A program made the position numbers and the translations under genes. A stretch of 26,758 nt of DNA from Merdicola sp048393175 (GTDB taxonomy: Bacteria; Bacillota; Clostridia; TANB77; CAG-508), in contig DBFJJM010000041.1 in the NCBI GenBank assembly GCA_048393175.1, positions 1 to 26,758 of the forward strand. Direction: 5' to 3'. How positions within the stretch are numbered: the first letter of the stretch is position 1; each line of letters starts with the position of its first letter. This document shows positions 7,724 through 14,178 of this stretch, piece by piece. Under the pieces are notes generated by a model that had not been told where the DNA came from, searched no databases, and worked only from the letters and a program-made list of their open reading frames with translations.

Positions 7724-8170
7724 ATGTTAAAAGAAGTACAAAGTAATAATGAAATAGAACAATTTGGTAAATATAAAGTAGATTTAATTAAGGAACACCA
7801 ATATTATGCTAATAAGTTAGGACTACATGATATGGTAGTAGATAAATATAATCTGGAAGATGCATTAAGGCATATTGCTGAAAAAGATTATTATCAATTT
7901 TTAATTGTAAAGGATGATTTAAATATAGGAATAGTAGAATACCAGATTATGAAATCAGAAATTGATGATGTGGAAATTTTGTATTTAAAAGATATTTACA
8001 TAAATAAAAATTTTAGAGGCATTGGATTGGGAAGAAAAGTTTTAAATGAGCTAAAAAAGTTAAATTATAGAATTGAACTAGAATGTTGGTATGATATGCC
8101 AGCAAATAATTTTTATAAATCATTTGGTTTTAAGGAATTAAAGGCTCGTTATATGATTAATAATGAATAA
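7724..8170 (+). CDS. GNAT-family N-acetyltransferase
   Basis: A 148-residue acetyl-CoA-dependent acetyltransferase-like protein. The hallmark is LKDIYINKNFRGIGLGRKVL, giving the beta-4 strand and the R-G-x-G-x-G pyrophosphate-binding turn of motif A, followed by a motif B region with NNFYKSFGFKE. The N-terminal half contains the expected first helices and a strand (YYQFLIVKDDLNIGIVEYQI). The acceptor substrate cannot be inferred. ATG at 7724 is preceded by GAGGAG (7713-7718). It sits between ghost B and pilin 3, the mirror of the HD gene between ghost A and pilin 1. Its stop is 49 bases before the pilin 3 start. Confidence 0.8.
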   Translation: MLKEVQSNNEIEQFGKYKVDLIKEHQYYANKLGLHDMVVDKYNLEDALRHIAEKDYYQFLIVKDDLNIGIVEYQIMKSEIDDVEILYLKDIYINKNFRGIGLGRKVLNELKKLNYRIELECWYDMPANNFYKSFGFKELKARYMINNE

Positions 8171-8190
8171 TAAAATTAATTTACGCTTTT

Positions 8191-8341
8191 TATCAAACCA
8201 AAAGAGGAGGACCAATCTCATGAATAAAAGAAACAAAGGCATTACCCTAATAGCACTCGTGATTACGATTATTGTACTTCTTATTCTGGCTGGAGTAACC
8301 ATTGCAATGGTGTTAGGACAAGATGGAATATTTAAAAAAGC
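8191..8341 (+). repeat. pilin 5' module, copy 2
   Basis: Partner of 4169-4321. The match includes the untranslated CAAAAGAGGAGGA block and the codons for GITLIALVITIIVLLILAG and IAMVLGQDGIFKKA. Many differences are at third codon positions, implying selection on the protein helix, yet the untranslated ribosome binding block is also kept. Confidence 0.65.
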
Positions 8342-9470
8342 AGAAGAAGCCAAAAGACTTACTACGATTTCTCAAGAAAAAGAAATTATTTCTCTTGGAA
8401 TGGCAAATATCAAAGTAGCTAACTTAGAAATAATGATATTAGAAAATGAGCAAGTAAAAGCAAGTCAGTTGCAATCTGAAATAGAGGCAAAGGCCTATAC
8501 CGTACAAGTAACGGGAAGTAATGCAGATGGTACAGGAACATTAACTGTACATTATTTAGAAAGCGGAAATCGTTATACTGTGACACAAACAGGAGAAATA
8601 ACAGGACCAGGAAATGGTGGTGGAGAAGAGCCGGAAGAACCAGATAATCCAAGTACAAAAGTGTTGTTATCTGAAGTAGTACAAAGAGGCGATTATATCG
8701 ACTATTCTGAAGGAAATGGTCAGAGTTATACTGCTTCAAGCAGCCAAACAGGATATAGTCAAAATCAAATATTTACAACGAAAGATGATATTCAGTGGCG
8801 AGTTTTAGATGTGATTGATGGAAAAGTATTATTAATTAGCAAAGAAGGAATTCGTCCTACATCTGGAAGTACTTATGCACTATACTTAAATGGAAAAGAA
8901 GGATATAAAAATGCAGAAAATATACTAAACAATATAGGTGAGTTATATTCTCATGGACAATATGCAGAAAGTGGTAGAAGCATTAATGTAAAGGATATTG
9001 ATAGAATTGTAGGAATAACAGAATCAGATAAGAAAAAATATTATGAACATTATGGAAATAGTTATGAATATTCAAGTGGAACATTTATTAATGAAGATGG
9101 AACAGAAATAAAAGCATCTAATAGTAATAAAGTAACGATAAAAACTACTTTCTATACCTATAAACCAGAAAATACACCAAATGCATCTAATACAGAGTCG
9201 ATAGAATATAAATTGTTATTTGATCCGATGTATAGCTATTGGTTAGCATCACGTGGAGCAGTAGCTAATCCACTTACTTATGCAGCATACGATATGTTTT
9301 ATGTTAATGCTAGTTGGTCTACTGGCGTATCTGGACAATGGATTTATAACTCAAAAGGAGAAGCAAACGAAAATCATTATTATGTCAGACCAGTTATTAT
9401 TTTAGAGGCAGATGTCTTAAAAACAGGCGGAAGTGGAACCTCTTCTAAGCCATATACATTAGGAAAATAG
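8220..9470 (+). CDS. prepilin-like surface protein 3 with DUF6273-like C-terminal domain
   Basis: Predicted secreted, helix-anchored protein of 416 residues. The leader MNKRNKG and helix ITLIALVITIIVLLILAG are nearly identical to pilin 1, and again Ala replaces Glu at mature position 5. A stalk of about 100 residues with TYTVQVTGSNADGTGTL and a short Gly/Glu/Pro linker (GNGGGEEPEEPDNP) precede a C-terminal domain starting ITWRVLD-like (DIQWRVLDVIDGKVLLIS) and ending YSYWLASRG...YYVRPVIILEAD, the DUF6273 pattern. The gene ends GGSGTSSKPYTLGK. ATG 8220 is chosen because AGAGGAGG lies at 8203-8210; an in-frame ATG at 8163 overlaps the GNAT gene and would spoil the leader. The C-terminal domain lacks the GC-rich block of pilin 1. 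No terminator is evident before the pyk promoter. Confidence 0.75.
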   Translation: MNKRNKGITLIALVITIIVLLILAGVTIAMVLGQDGIFKKAEEAKRLTTISQEKEIISLGMANIKVANLEIMILENEQVKASQLQSEIEAKAYTVQVTGSNADGTGTLTVHYLESGNRYTVTQTGEITGPGNGGGEEPEEPDNPSTKVLLSEVVQRGDYIDYSEGNGQSYTASSSQTGYSQNQIFTTKDDIQWRVLDVIDGKVLLISKEGIRPTSGSTYALYLNGKEGYKNAENILNNIGELYSHGQYAESGRSINVKDIDRIVGITESDKKKYYEHYGNSYEYSSGTFINEDGTEIKASNSNKVTIKTTFYTYKPENTPNASNTESIEYKLLFDPMYSYWLASRGAVANPLTYAAYDMFYVNASWSTGVSGQWIYNSKGEANENHYYVRPVIILEADVLKTGGSGTSSKPYTLGK

Positions 9471-9519
9471 CAAAAAAGGAACTCTTTTAGATGAAATTGA
9501 ATAATATGTCAAAAAATGC

Positions 9520-9549
9520 TTGCACAAGATAATTAAATTATGGTATACT
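9520..9549 (+). promoter_or_regulatory. sigma-A-type promoter of pyk
   Basis: TTGCAC (9520-9525), an 18-base spacer and TATACT (9544-9549) lie 36 bases upstream of the pyk start. The leader is short and shows no obvious riboswitch. Confidence 0.7.
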
Positions 9550-9584
9550 TACTTCTAGCGTTAAATTTCAAGGGGGAATAATAA

Positions 9585-11027
9585 GTGAAATATTTAAGAA
9601 AGACAAACATTGTATGTACAATAGGACCAGCAAGTGAAAGCGAAGAAATTTTCACACAGTTAGTAAAAGCAGGTCTTAATGTAGCAAGAATTAATTTTTC
9701 TCATGGAGGATATGAAGAAAATGCAGAAAAGATTGCAACTATTAAAAGAGTGAGAGAAAAGCTACATAAACCAGTTGCTCTACTATTAGATACAAAAGGA
9801 CCAGAAATTAGAACTGGAAAATTAGAGTCAGGAGACCAAAAAGTAGAACTACAAGAAGGAGATACTTTTACTTTTGTATGTGAAGAAATAATTGGAAATC
9901 ATACAAGAGCTTCTGTAAGTTACGAAAATTTGTATCAAGATGTAACACCAGGTGCTACTATTTTAGTAGATGATGGAGCAATTGAATTTGAAGTAAAAGA
10001 AGTAAAGGGAAAAGAAATAATTTGTAAAATTTTAAATAATGGAAAATTAGGAAGTAGAAAAACAATTAATGTTCCAGGTTTAAAATTGAATTTTCCAGCT
10101 TTATCTCAAAAAGACATTGATGATATTACCAATGGTGTAAAAGCTGGATTTGACATGATTGCTGCTTCTTTTATTAGAAGGAAATCAGATGTAGAAGAAA
10201 TTCGTGCTTTATTAAAAAAACATCACGGAGAAGAGATTCAAATTATTTCAAAAATAGAAAGTCAAGAAGGAATTGATAATTTTGAAGAAATTTTAGAAGC
10301 ATCAGATGGTATTATGGTAGCTCGTGGAGATATGGGTGTAGAAATTCCAATGGAACAAGTTCCTGTAGTTCAAAAACATTTTATTAAAAGATGTAATGAA
10401 GTAGGAAAACCAGTTATTACAGCTACTCAAATGTTAGAATCTATGACAACTAATCCAAGAGCAACAAGAGCAGAAGTATCCGATGTTGCGAATGCAGTTT
10501 ATGACCGTACTGGTTCTGTTATGCTATCTGGAGAATGTGCAATGGGAAAATATCCAGTAGAATGTGTTCGCACTATGCACAAGATTGCTATTACAGTAGA
10601 ACCAACTATTAATTACTGGAAAAGGTTTAGTCGCAAAGATTTTAAATTAAAACCAGATGATTTAGAAGGAAATATTGCCTATGTTACTTGTATGAATGCT
10701 AGAAATATTGAAGCAAGAGCTATTATTGCCTATACTAGAACAGGAAACTCTGCAAGAAGAATTGCAAGCATGGGACCATCTTGCCCAATTATTGCCATTA
10801 CCAGTAATGAAAAAACCTACTATCAATTAGGTGCTGCTTGGAATGTAGACCCTGTTTTAATTAAAGGGGAAGAAACCATTGAAAAAGCAATTGAAAAGGC
10901 AATTTTACAATTAAGAGAAGAAGGAATTTTAGAAAAAGGAGACCGTATCATTATTTCTGGAGGAAGCAAAATTTTGCCAGATTCTACTTCTGAAAATAAG
11001 GTAATTGGTGGAGCTTTAAAAATTTAA
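9585..11027 (+). CDS. pyk: pyruvate kinase
   Basis: Last step of glycolysis: phosphoenolpyruvate + ADP to pyruvate + ATP, cytosolic. The 480 residues cover the TIM barrel and inserted B domain (about 70-170) and the C-terminal allosteric domain. Visible motifs are INFSHGGYEE, LDTKGPEIRTG, the active-site signature IISKIESQEGIDNFEEI with its catalytic Lys, MVARGDMGVEIP, and ITATQMLESM. The segment after it reads YDRTGSVMLSGECAMGKYPVE, where most bacterial enzymes have YDGTDAVMLSGETA, a variant seen in some Clostridia. The extra PEP-utiliser-like C-terminal domain of Bacillus-type enzymes is absent. GTG start at 9585 with AAGGGGGA at 9570-9577. A single-gene unit with its own promoter and terminator. 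Confidence 0.95.
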   Translation: MKYLRKTNIVCTIGPASESEEIFTQLVKAGLNVARINFSHGGYEENAEKIATIKRVREKLHKPVALLLDTKGPEIRTGKLESGDQKVELQEGDTFTFVCEEIIGNHTRASVSYENLYQDVTPGATILVDDGAIEFEVKEVKGKEIICKILNNGKLGSRKTINVPGLKLNFPALSQKDIDDITNGVKAGFDMIAASFIRRKSDVEEIRALLKKHHGEEIQIISKIESQEGIDNFEEILEASDGIMVARGDMGVEIPMEQVPVVQKHFIKRCNEVGKPVITATQMLESMTTNPRATRAEVSDVANAVYDRTGSVMLSGECAMGKYPVECVRTMHKIAITVEPTINYWKRFSRKDFKLKPDDLEGNIAYVTCMNARNIEARAIIAYTRTGNSARRIASMGPSCPIIAITSNEKTYYQLGAAWNVDPVLIKGEETIEKAIEKAILQLREEGILEKGDRIIISGGSKILPDSTSENKVIGGALKI

Positions 11028-11044
11028 TAAAGAAAATAGAAAAA

Positions 11045-11086
11045 CAAAGAAAAGGGATAAAGGAAAGCTTTATCTCTTTTGTCTTT
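11045..11086 (+). terminator. hairpin after pyk
   Basis: AAAAGGGATAAAG pairs with CTTTATCTCTTTT around a GAAAG loop (one G-T pair), and flanking CAAAG/CTTTG-like bases can extend the stem. The right arm is T-rich. It starts about 20 bases after the pyk stop. Confidence 0.7.
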
Positions 11087-11096
11087 AGAAATTTTC

Positions 11097-11125
11097 TTTA
11101 CAATTTATGTATACTGTAGTATAAT
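11097..11125 (+). promoter_or_regulatory. sigma-A-type promoter of the 11156 gene
   Basis: TTTACA (11097-11102), a 17-base spacer and TATAAT (11120-11125), immediately after the pyk terminator and 30 bases ahead of the next start codon. Confidence 0.75.
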
Positions 11126-11155
11126 AACTCTAGAAAAGGAAATGGAGCAAAAATC

Positions 11156-11629
11156 ATGAAAACAATTAAACTATTTGCTAAATTACTCATTGCTTTTATA
11201 TTATTATTTCTATTTGTAGAAGTTATGAGTAAAGCATATATTTTATCTACTTATCGCGATTTAAAATATAAAGTAGAAGATGATAAACTGAAAATTACAG
11301 TACTTGCCTCGAAAGCAACGAATATAAATGGATATGTAGATGGAAATGTTACCAATCCTACGAAGGAAGAACTTCAGGAAATCTATATTGGAGTAGACTG
11401 TTTTTCTCGCTATTTTAACCAATTAGAAACGGTATATGTAAAAATAGAAAAACTAAAACCCGGAGAAACAAGACAAGTTCATATTCCCTATCGTTGCCAA
11501 AAAGTAGATAATATTCGTATTTATGATTCTATCCAAAAACCAGAAGGATATAAAGTAGAAAAAAAGACAGACCCAACCTATCGATTTGCTCTTTTATTAG
11601 TGGGAATGCTAATGCTATTTTACCTATAA
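11156..11629 (+). CDS. small membrane-anchored protein of unknown function
   Basis: I do not recognise a family. The 157-residue protein has an N-terminal membrane helix (LFAKLLIAFILLFLFVEVM, residues 5-23), an extracytoplasmic or cytoplasmic beta-rich middle (KLKITVLASKATNINGYVDG, NPTKEELQEIYIGVDCFSRY, KPGETRQVHIPYRC) and a short C-terminal hydrophobic stretch (FALLLVGMLMLFYL). The middle resembles the small beta-sandwich domains found in exported proteins (a FxxxN-type pattern with 'KPGETR'). Start ATG with GGAG at 11144-11147. It has its own consensus promoter and a strong terminator and lies between pyk and mreB, so it is transcribed independently. The C-terminal helix would place both ends at the membrane. 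Confidence 0.6.
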   Translation: MKTIKLFAKLLIAFILLFLFVEVMSKAYILSTYRDLKYKVEDDKLKITVLASKATNINGYVDGNVTNPTKEELQEIYIGVDCFSRYFNQLETVYVKIEKLKPGETRQVHIPYRCQKVDNIRIYDSIQKPEGYKVEKKTDPTYRFALLLVGMLMLFYL

Positions 11630-11662
11630 ATATACTAAGAAATCTCTTAGTATATTTTTTTT
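11628..11662 (+). terminator. intrinsic terminator
   Basis: Perfect stem TATACTAAGA (11631-11640) with TCTTAGTATA (11645-11654), a four-base loop and a run of eight T (11655-11662), overlapping the stop codon region of the preceding gene. Confidence 0.88.
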
Positions 11663-11682
11663 ATCAATTATTGGATTTTCTA

Positions 11683-11711
11683 TTGCCAACATAATTAAAA
11701 TGTAATATAAT
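11683..11711 (+). promoter_or_regulatory. sigma-A-type promoter of mreB/mbl
   Basis: TTGCCA (11683-11688), a 17-base spacer and TATAAT (11706-11711), 46 bases before the start codon. A short direct repeat, TTGTAACA at 11711-11718 and 11722-11729, follows the -10 and could bind a regulator. Confidence 0.75.
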
Positions 11712-11757
11712 TGTAACAGCTTTGTAACATGAAAAATAAAAAGAAGGGAAGAGTGCA

Positions 11758-12762
11758 ATGTTCGGCTTTGGTCAAGATATTGGAATTGATTTAGGAACAG
11801 CAACAGTAATAGCTTATGTAAAAGGAAAAGGAATTGTTCTAAGAGAACCTTCTGTTGTAGCAGTAGATAAAAATGCGGGAGACGTTTTAGCAGTAGGACA
11901 AGAAGCAAGGAGAATGTTAGGAAGAACACCTGGAAATATTGTCGCAACAAGACCGTTAAGAGATGGAGTTATTTCAGACTATACTGTGACAGAAAAAATG
12001 TTAAAATATTTTATTAATAAGGTATGCGGAAAATTTATTTTTTCTCCTAGAATTATGATTTGTATTCCTTCACAGGTAACAGAAGTAGAAAAAAGAGCAG
12101 TCATTGATGCCGCTTCTCAAGCAGGAGCAAGAAGAGTTTACCTTATTGAAGAGCCAATTGCAGCTGCAATTGGTGCAGGAATTGATATTGCAAAACCCTG
12201 TGGGAATATGATAGTAGATATTGGTGGGGGAACTACTGATATTGCAGTTATTTCATTAGGCGGTTCTGTTGTTAGTACTTCTTTAAAGGTAGCAGGAGAT
12301 AAATTTGATGAAGCAATTGTAAGATATATTAAGAAAAAGCATAATGTTATGATTGGAGAAAGAACCGCAGAAGATATTAAAATTAATGTAGGATGTGTTT
12401 ATCCAAAAATTCAAGATGTAGAAATGGATATTCGTGGTAGAGATTTATCTACAGGACTTCCTAAAACCATTACCATTTATTCTAGTGAAATGTTAGAAGC
12501 ATTAATTGAGCCTGCAATGATGATTGTCGATGCCGTTCATTCTGTATTAGAAAAAACACCACCAGAACTAGCATCTGATATTAGTGATAAAGGAATTTAT
12601 ATGACAGGTGGAGGATGTTTAGTAGATGGCTTAGATAAGCTCTTACAAGAAAAAACAGGAATCAATGTAATGATTGCAGAAGATGCTGTTTCTTGTGTGG
12701 CATTAGGAACAGGAAAAGCATTAGACAATTTAGATTCTTTAGATGGAAAAGCAAGAAAATAG
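11758..12762 (+). CDS. mreB: rod-shape-determining actin homologue MreB/Mbl
   Basis: Cytoplasmic actin-like ATPase forming membrane-associated filaments that guide lateral wall synthesis. The 334 residues show the actin-fold ATPase motifs: phosphate-1 DIGIDLGTATVIAYVKGKGI, connect-1 region, phosphate-2 MIVDIGGGTTDIAVISLGG, and the adenosine motif YMTGGGCLVDGL. AVGQEARRMLGRTPGNIVATRPL followed by DGVISDY is diagnostic of the MreB/Mbl group. The sequence resembles the B. subtilis Mbl/MreB/MreBH paralogues; which one cannot be settled. mreC and mreD, often next to mreB, are absent here, which favours an mbl-type stand-alone copy. AAGAAGGGAAG precedes the ATG. Own promoter and terminator. Confidence 0.92.
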   Translation: MFGFGQDIGIDLGTATVIAYVKGKGIVLREPSVVAVDKNAGDVLAVGQEARRMLGRTPGNIVATRPLRDGVISDYTVTEKMLKYFINKVCGKFIFSPRIMICIPSQVTEVEKRAVIDAASQAGARRVYLIEEPIAAAIGAGIDIAKPCGNMIVDIGGGTTDIAVISLGGSVVSTSLKVAGDKFDEAIVRYIKKKHNVMIGERTAEDIKINVGCVYPKIQDVEMDIRGRDLSTGLPKTITIYSSEMLEALIEPAMMIVDAVHSVLEKTPPELASDISDKGIYMTGGGCLVDGLDKLLQEKTGINVMIAEDAVSCVALGTGKALDNLDSLDGKARK

Positions 12763-12810
12763 TAAAACGTAGGGAGAAAAAGAATAGCCCTCTTTTAACC
12801 CATAAAGATA

Positions 12811-12843
12811 GAAAGGTAAGTAGAGAAATACTTGCTTTTTTTT
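12811..12843 (+). terminator. intrinsic terminator after mreB/mbl
   Basis: AAAGGTAAGTA (12812-12822) pairs with TACTTGCTTTTT (from 12829) through two G-T pairs, with a six-base loop and a run of nine T. Confidence 0.75.
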
Positions 12844-12904
12844 GTTTTAGAAAAGAACCAAATAATAAGAAGTTACATATAATGGGTAAGAAGGTGGATA
12901 CGCT

Positions 12905-13258
12905 ATGGGAACATTTATTTATCATGCTGTTTTATGGACACTAGCTTTATATGGTTTATTTGAGATTATTAAAACAATTGTATATATTTCTACATATACC
13001 AATTTAAAAGCAGATGGCATTTATGTCATTATTGCTGCTAAAAATCAAGAAAACAAAATAGAGGGCTTTTTAAGGTCTATTCTATTTAAAATTATCTATG
13101 GAAAAGAAGATTCAATTAAAAATATTATTGTAGCAGATTTAGATTCTACAGATGAAACAATGCAAATAGCAGAAAAGCTGTCACAAGATTATGAATGCGT
13201 AAAAGTAGTAAAATGGAGAGAGTGTAAAGAACTATTTGATAATATTGACCAAAATTAA
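12905..13258 (+). CDS. short membrane-anchored glycosyltransferase-2-like protein
   Basis: A 117-residue protein. Residues 7-30 form a membrane helix (AVLWTLALYGLFEIIKTIVY). The rest looks like the beginning of a GT-A fold: GIYVIIAAKNQENKIEGFLR resembles the first strand of family-2 glycosyltransferases, and NIIVADLDSTDETMQIAEKL resembles the segment with the D-x-S-x-D-x-T nucleotide-sugar motif. A full GT2 would continue for 100-200 more residues with a second acidic motif, which is absent; the frame ends at a normal stop followed by a strong hairpin. I read it as a short stand-alone protein rather than a recent truncation, and a catalytic role is doubtful. AAGGTGG (12891-12897) precedes the ATG; TATAAT at 12878-12883 may be the -10 of its promoter. 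Confidence 0.6.
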   Translation: MGTFIYHAVLWTLALYGLFEIIKTIVYISTYTNLKADGIYVIIAAKNQENKIEGFLRSILFKIIYGKEDSIKNIIVADLDSTDETMQIAEKLSQDYECVKVVKWRECKELFDNIDQN

Positions 13259-13260
13259 AT

Positions 13261-13299
13261 CCCGTAGTAGCCTACCAAAAAAAGTATGGCTACTACGGG
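13261..13299. terminator. bidirectional terminator between convergent genes
   Basis: A perfect 12-bp inverted repeat, CCCGTAGTAGCC (13261-13272) and GGCTACTACGGG (13288-13299). The loop contains a run of seven A, which read leftward supplies T residues inside the loop rather than after the stem. It lies between the stop codons of the rightward gene at 13258 and the leftward gene at 13332 and is the most GC-rich hairpin in the window. Confidence 0.75.
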
Positions 13300-13331
13300 A
13301 GATTTGGGGTAAAATGCTAGTTTGTCAAAAT

Positions 13332-13961
13332 TTAGATAGCAAACTCTAAAAATCTTCCAGGATGTTCGAAAGAAACGAAAGAGCGACTTTGCAAATCATA
13401 AATCTGCATGTTAAGGGGAGAAAAGTGGTCACATAACAGTATATTTCCTTTTTCGTCATAGCCAAATGTCGTTCTGAAAAAATCAAGATGAAAGTTTTGG
13501 TCGGCTAATAACGTGTATAACACTGCTCCAACTTTTTTCATATCCTCTATAATACAGTTTAAATCTGGTCGGCTAATTCCCTTTTTTAATGCTTCTTCAA
13601 AAGATAGTGGCTTACCAAGAAATGTTCTAGCATCAAAGTCACTTCTTTTTGTACCTTCGAAACACTCTGGAAAAGTTTCCTTGCAAAACCTACCTCCCCA
13701 TACAAGAGGAATGATTTTGGTTTGTGCAAAAACATGCGAGTTAGGTGAGCTCATTTTGATGAAATGTGTGGGGATATCCGCTTTTTTAAGTTCTTTTGAG
13801 CAGTAGCAACTAAATTGATTGCAAGTCTCTAAAAGAGCTAAAAAGACAGTGGCTTTTTCTTCTCTTGCCTTAAAAGTAAATTGCCTTTGCTTTGGTTCTA
13901 TCTGGACTACCTGATTGTATGGTCCAGAATAGATAGGTTGCTTCCGAAATTGTTGGGACAT
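13332..13961 (-). CDS. SAICAR-synthetase(PurC)-like protein, probably not catalytic
   Basis: A 209-residue protein on the minus strand. Its second half follows the PurC layout: helix IIEDMKKVGAVLYTLLADQN, strand FHLDFFRTTFGYDEKGNILLCD and HFSPLNMQIYD. In true SAICAR synthetase the equivalent strand reads D-x-K-x-E-F-G and is followed by (I/L)DE...TPD; here the Asp, Lys and Glu are replaced (RTTFG, CDHFSP). The N-terminal ATP-binding sheet also appears shortened (usual length about 235-250). Middle segments (IPTHFI; KIIPLVWGGRF) are compatible with the family. Purine-synthesis neighbours are missing. So this may be a divergent or regulatory relative, or a misassignment. AGGAGGGT (minus strand, 13971-13978) sets the start. 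Base composition is somewhat richer in G+C than its neighbours. Confidence 0.4.
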   Translation of the reverse strand: MSQQFRKQPIYSGPYNQVVQIEPKQRQFTFKAREEKATVFLALLETCNQFSCYCSKELKKADIPTHFIKMSSPNSHVFAQTKIIPLVWGGRFCKETFPECFEGTKRSDFDARTFLGKPLSFEEALKKGISRPDLNCIIEDMKKVGAVLYTLLADQNFHLDFFRTTFGYDEKGNILLCDHFSPLNMQIYDLQSRSFVSFEHPGRFLEFAI

Positions 13962-13987
13962 AGTTGTTTTACCCTCCTATAATTTTT

Positions 13988-14005
13988 ATGAAGAAATTTC
14001 TTCAT
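13988..14005. promoter_or_regulatory. 18-bp perfect palindrome in the 5' leader of the PurC-like gene
   Basis: ATGAAGAAATTTCTTCAT is a perfect palindrome. It lies between the minus-strand -10 (14016-14021) and the ribosome binding site (13971-13978), almost at the predicted transcription start, a classic operator position. It has no loop, so a dimeric DNA-binding protein fits better than an RNA hairpin. Confidence 0.5.
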
Positions 14006-14015
14006 GTGAGACTAT

Positions 14016-14044
14016 ATTATACAACTCCAAAAGTAGAAAAGCAA
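14016..14044 (-). promoter_or_regulatory. promoter of the PurC-like gene
   Basis: On the minus strand, TTGCTT (14044-14039), a 17-base spacer and TATAAT (14021-14016). Transcription would start near 14009, just ahead of the palindrome at 13988-14005. Confidence 0.65.
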
Positions 14045-14123
14045 GATGGTAAAAGGAATAATTTACCAAATTTAAGCAAAAAGAAAAAATGCTTAACAAA
14101 TAATAATAAAATAATAAGACTAC

Positions 14124-14152
14124 TTGAAAAGGAAAAAAGTTCATGATAGGAT
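14124..14152 (+). promoter_or_regulatory. possible promoter of recD2 operon
   Basis: TTGAAA (14124-14129), a 17-base spacer and TAGGAT (14147-14152), 27 bases before the recD2 start. The -10 is non-consensus. Confidence 0.45.
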
Positions 14153-14178
14153 AGGTAGAAGAAAAGAGGAATAAAAAG

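Noticed and set aside
9240..9400. A second possible variable region in pilin 3
   Set aside because: The domain is equivalent but base composition is near the gene average, so no independent sign of diversification.
2886..9470. Integron-type attC sites or an integrase explaining the small genes
   Set aside because: No consistent GTTRRRY/RYYYAAC pairs flank the genes and no integrase gene is in the window; the tail repeat does not have the attC arrangement.
12693..12944. Rightward open frame overlapping the end of mreB/mbl
   Set aside because: It runs in another frame across the mbl end and the terminator hairpin, and its product is basic and unstructured; no ribosome binding site.
13513..13806. 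Rightward open frame inside the leftward PurC-like gene
   Set aside because: It is antisense to a gene with clear start, promoter and terminator, and resembles no known protein.
13964..14146. 60-codon frame between the divergent genes
   Set aside because: It spans both divergent promoters and the palindrome, and has no ribosome binding site.
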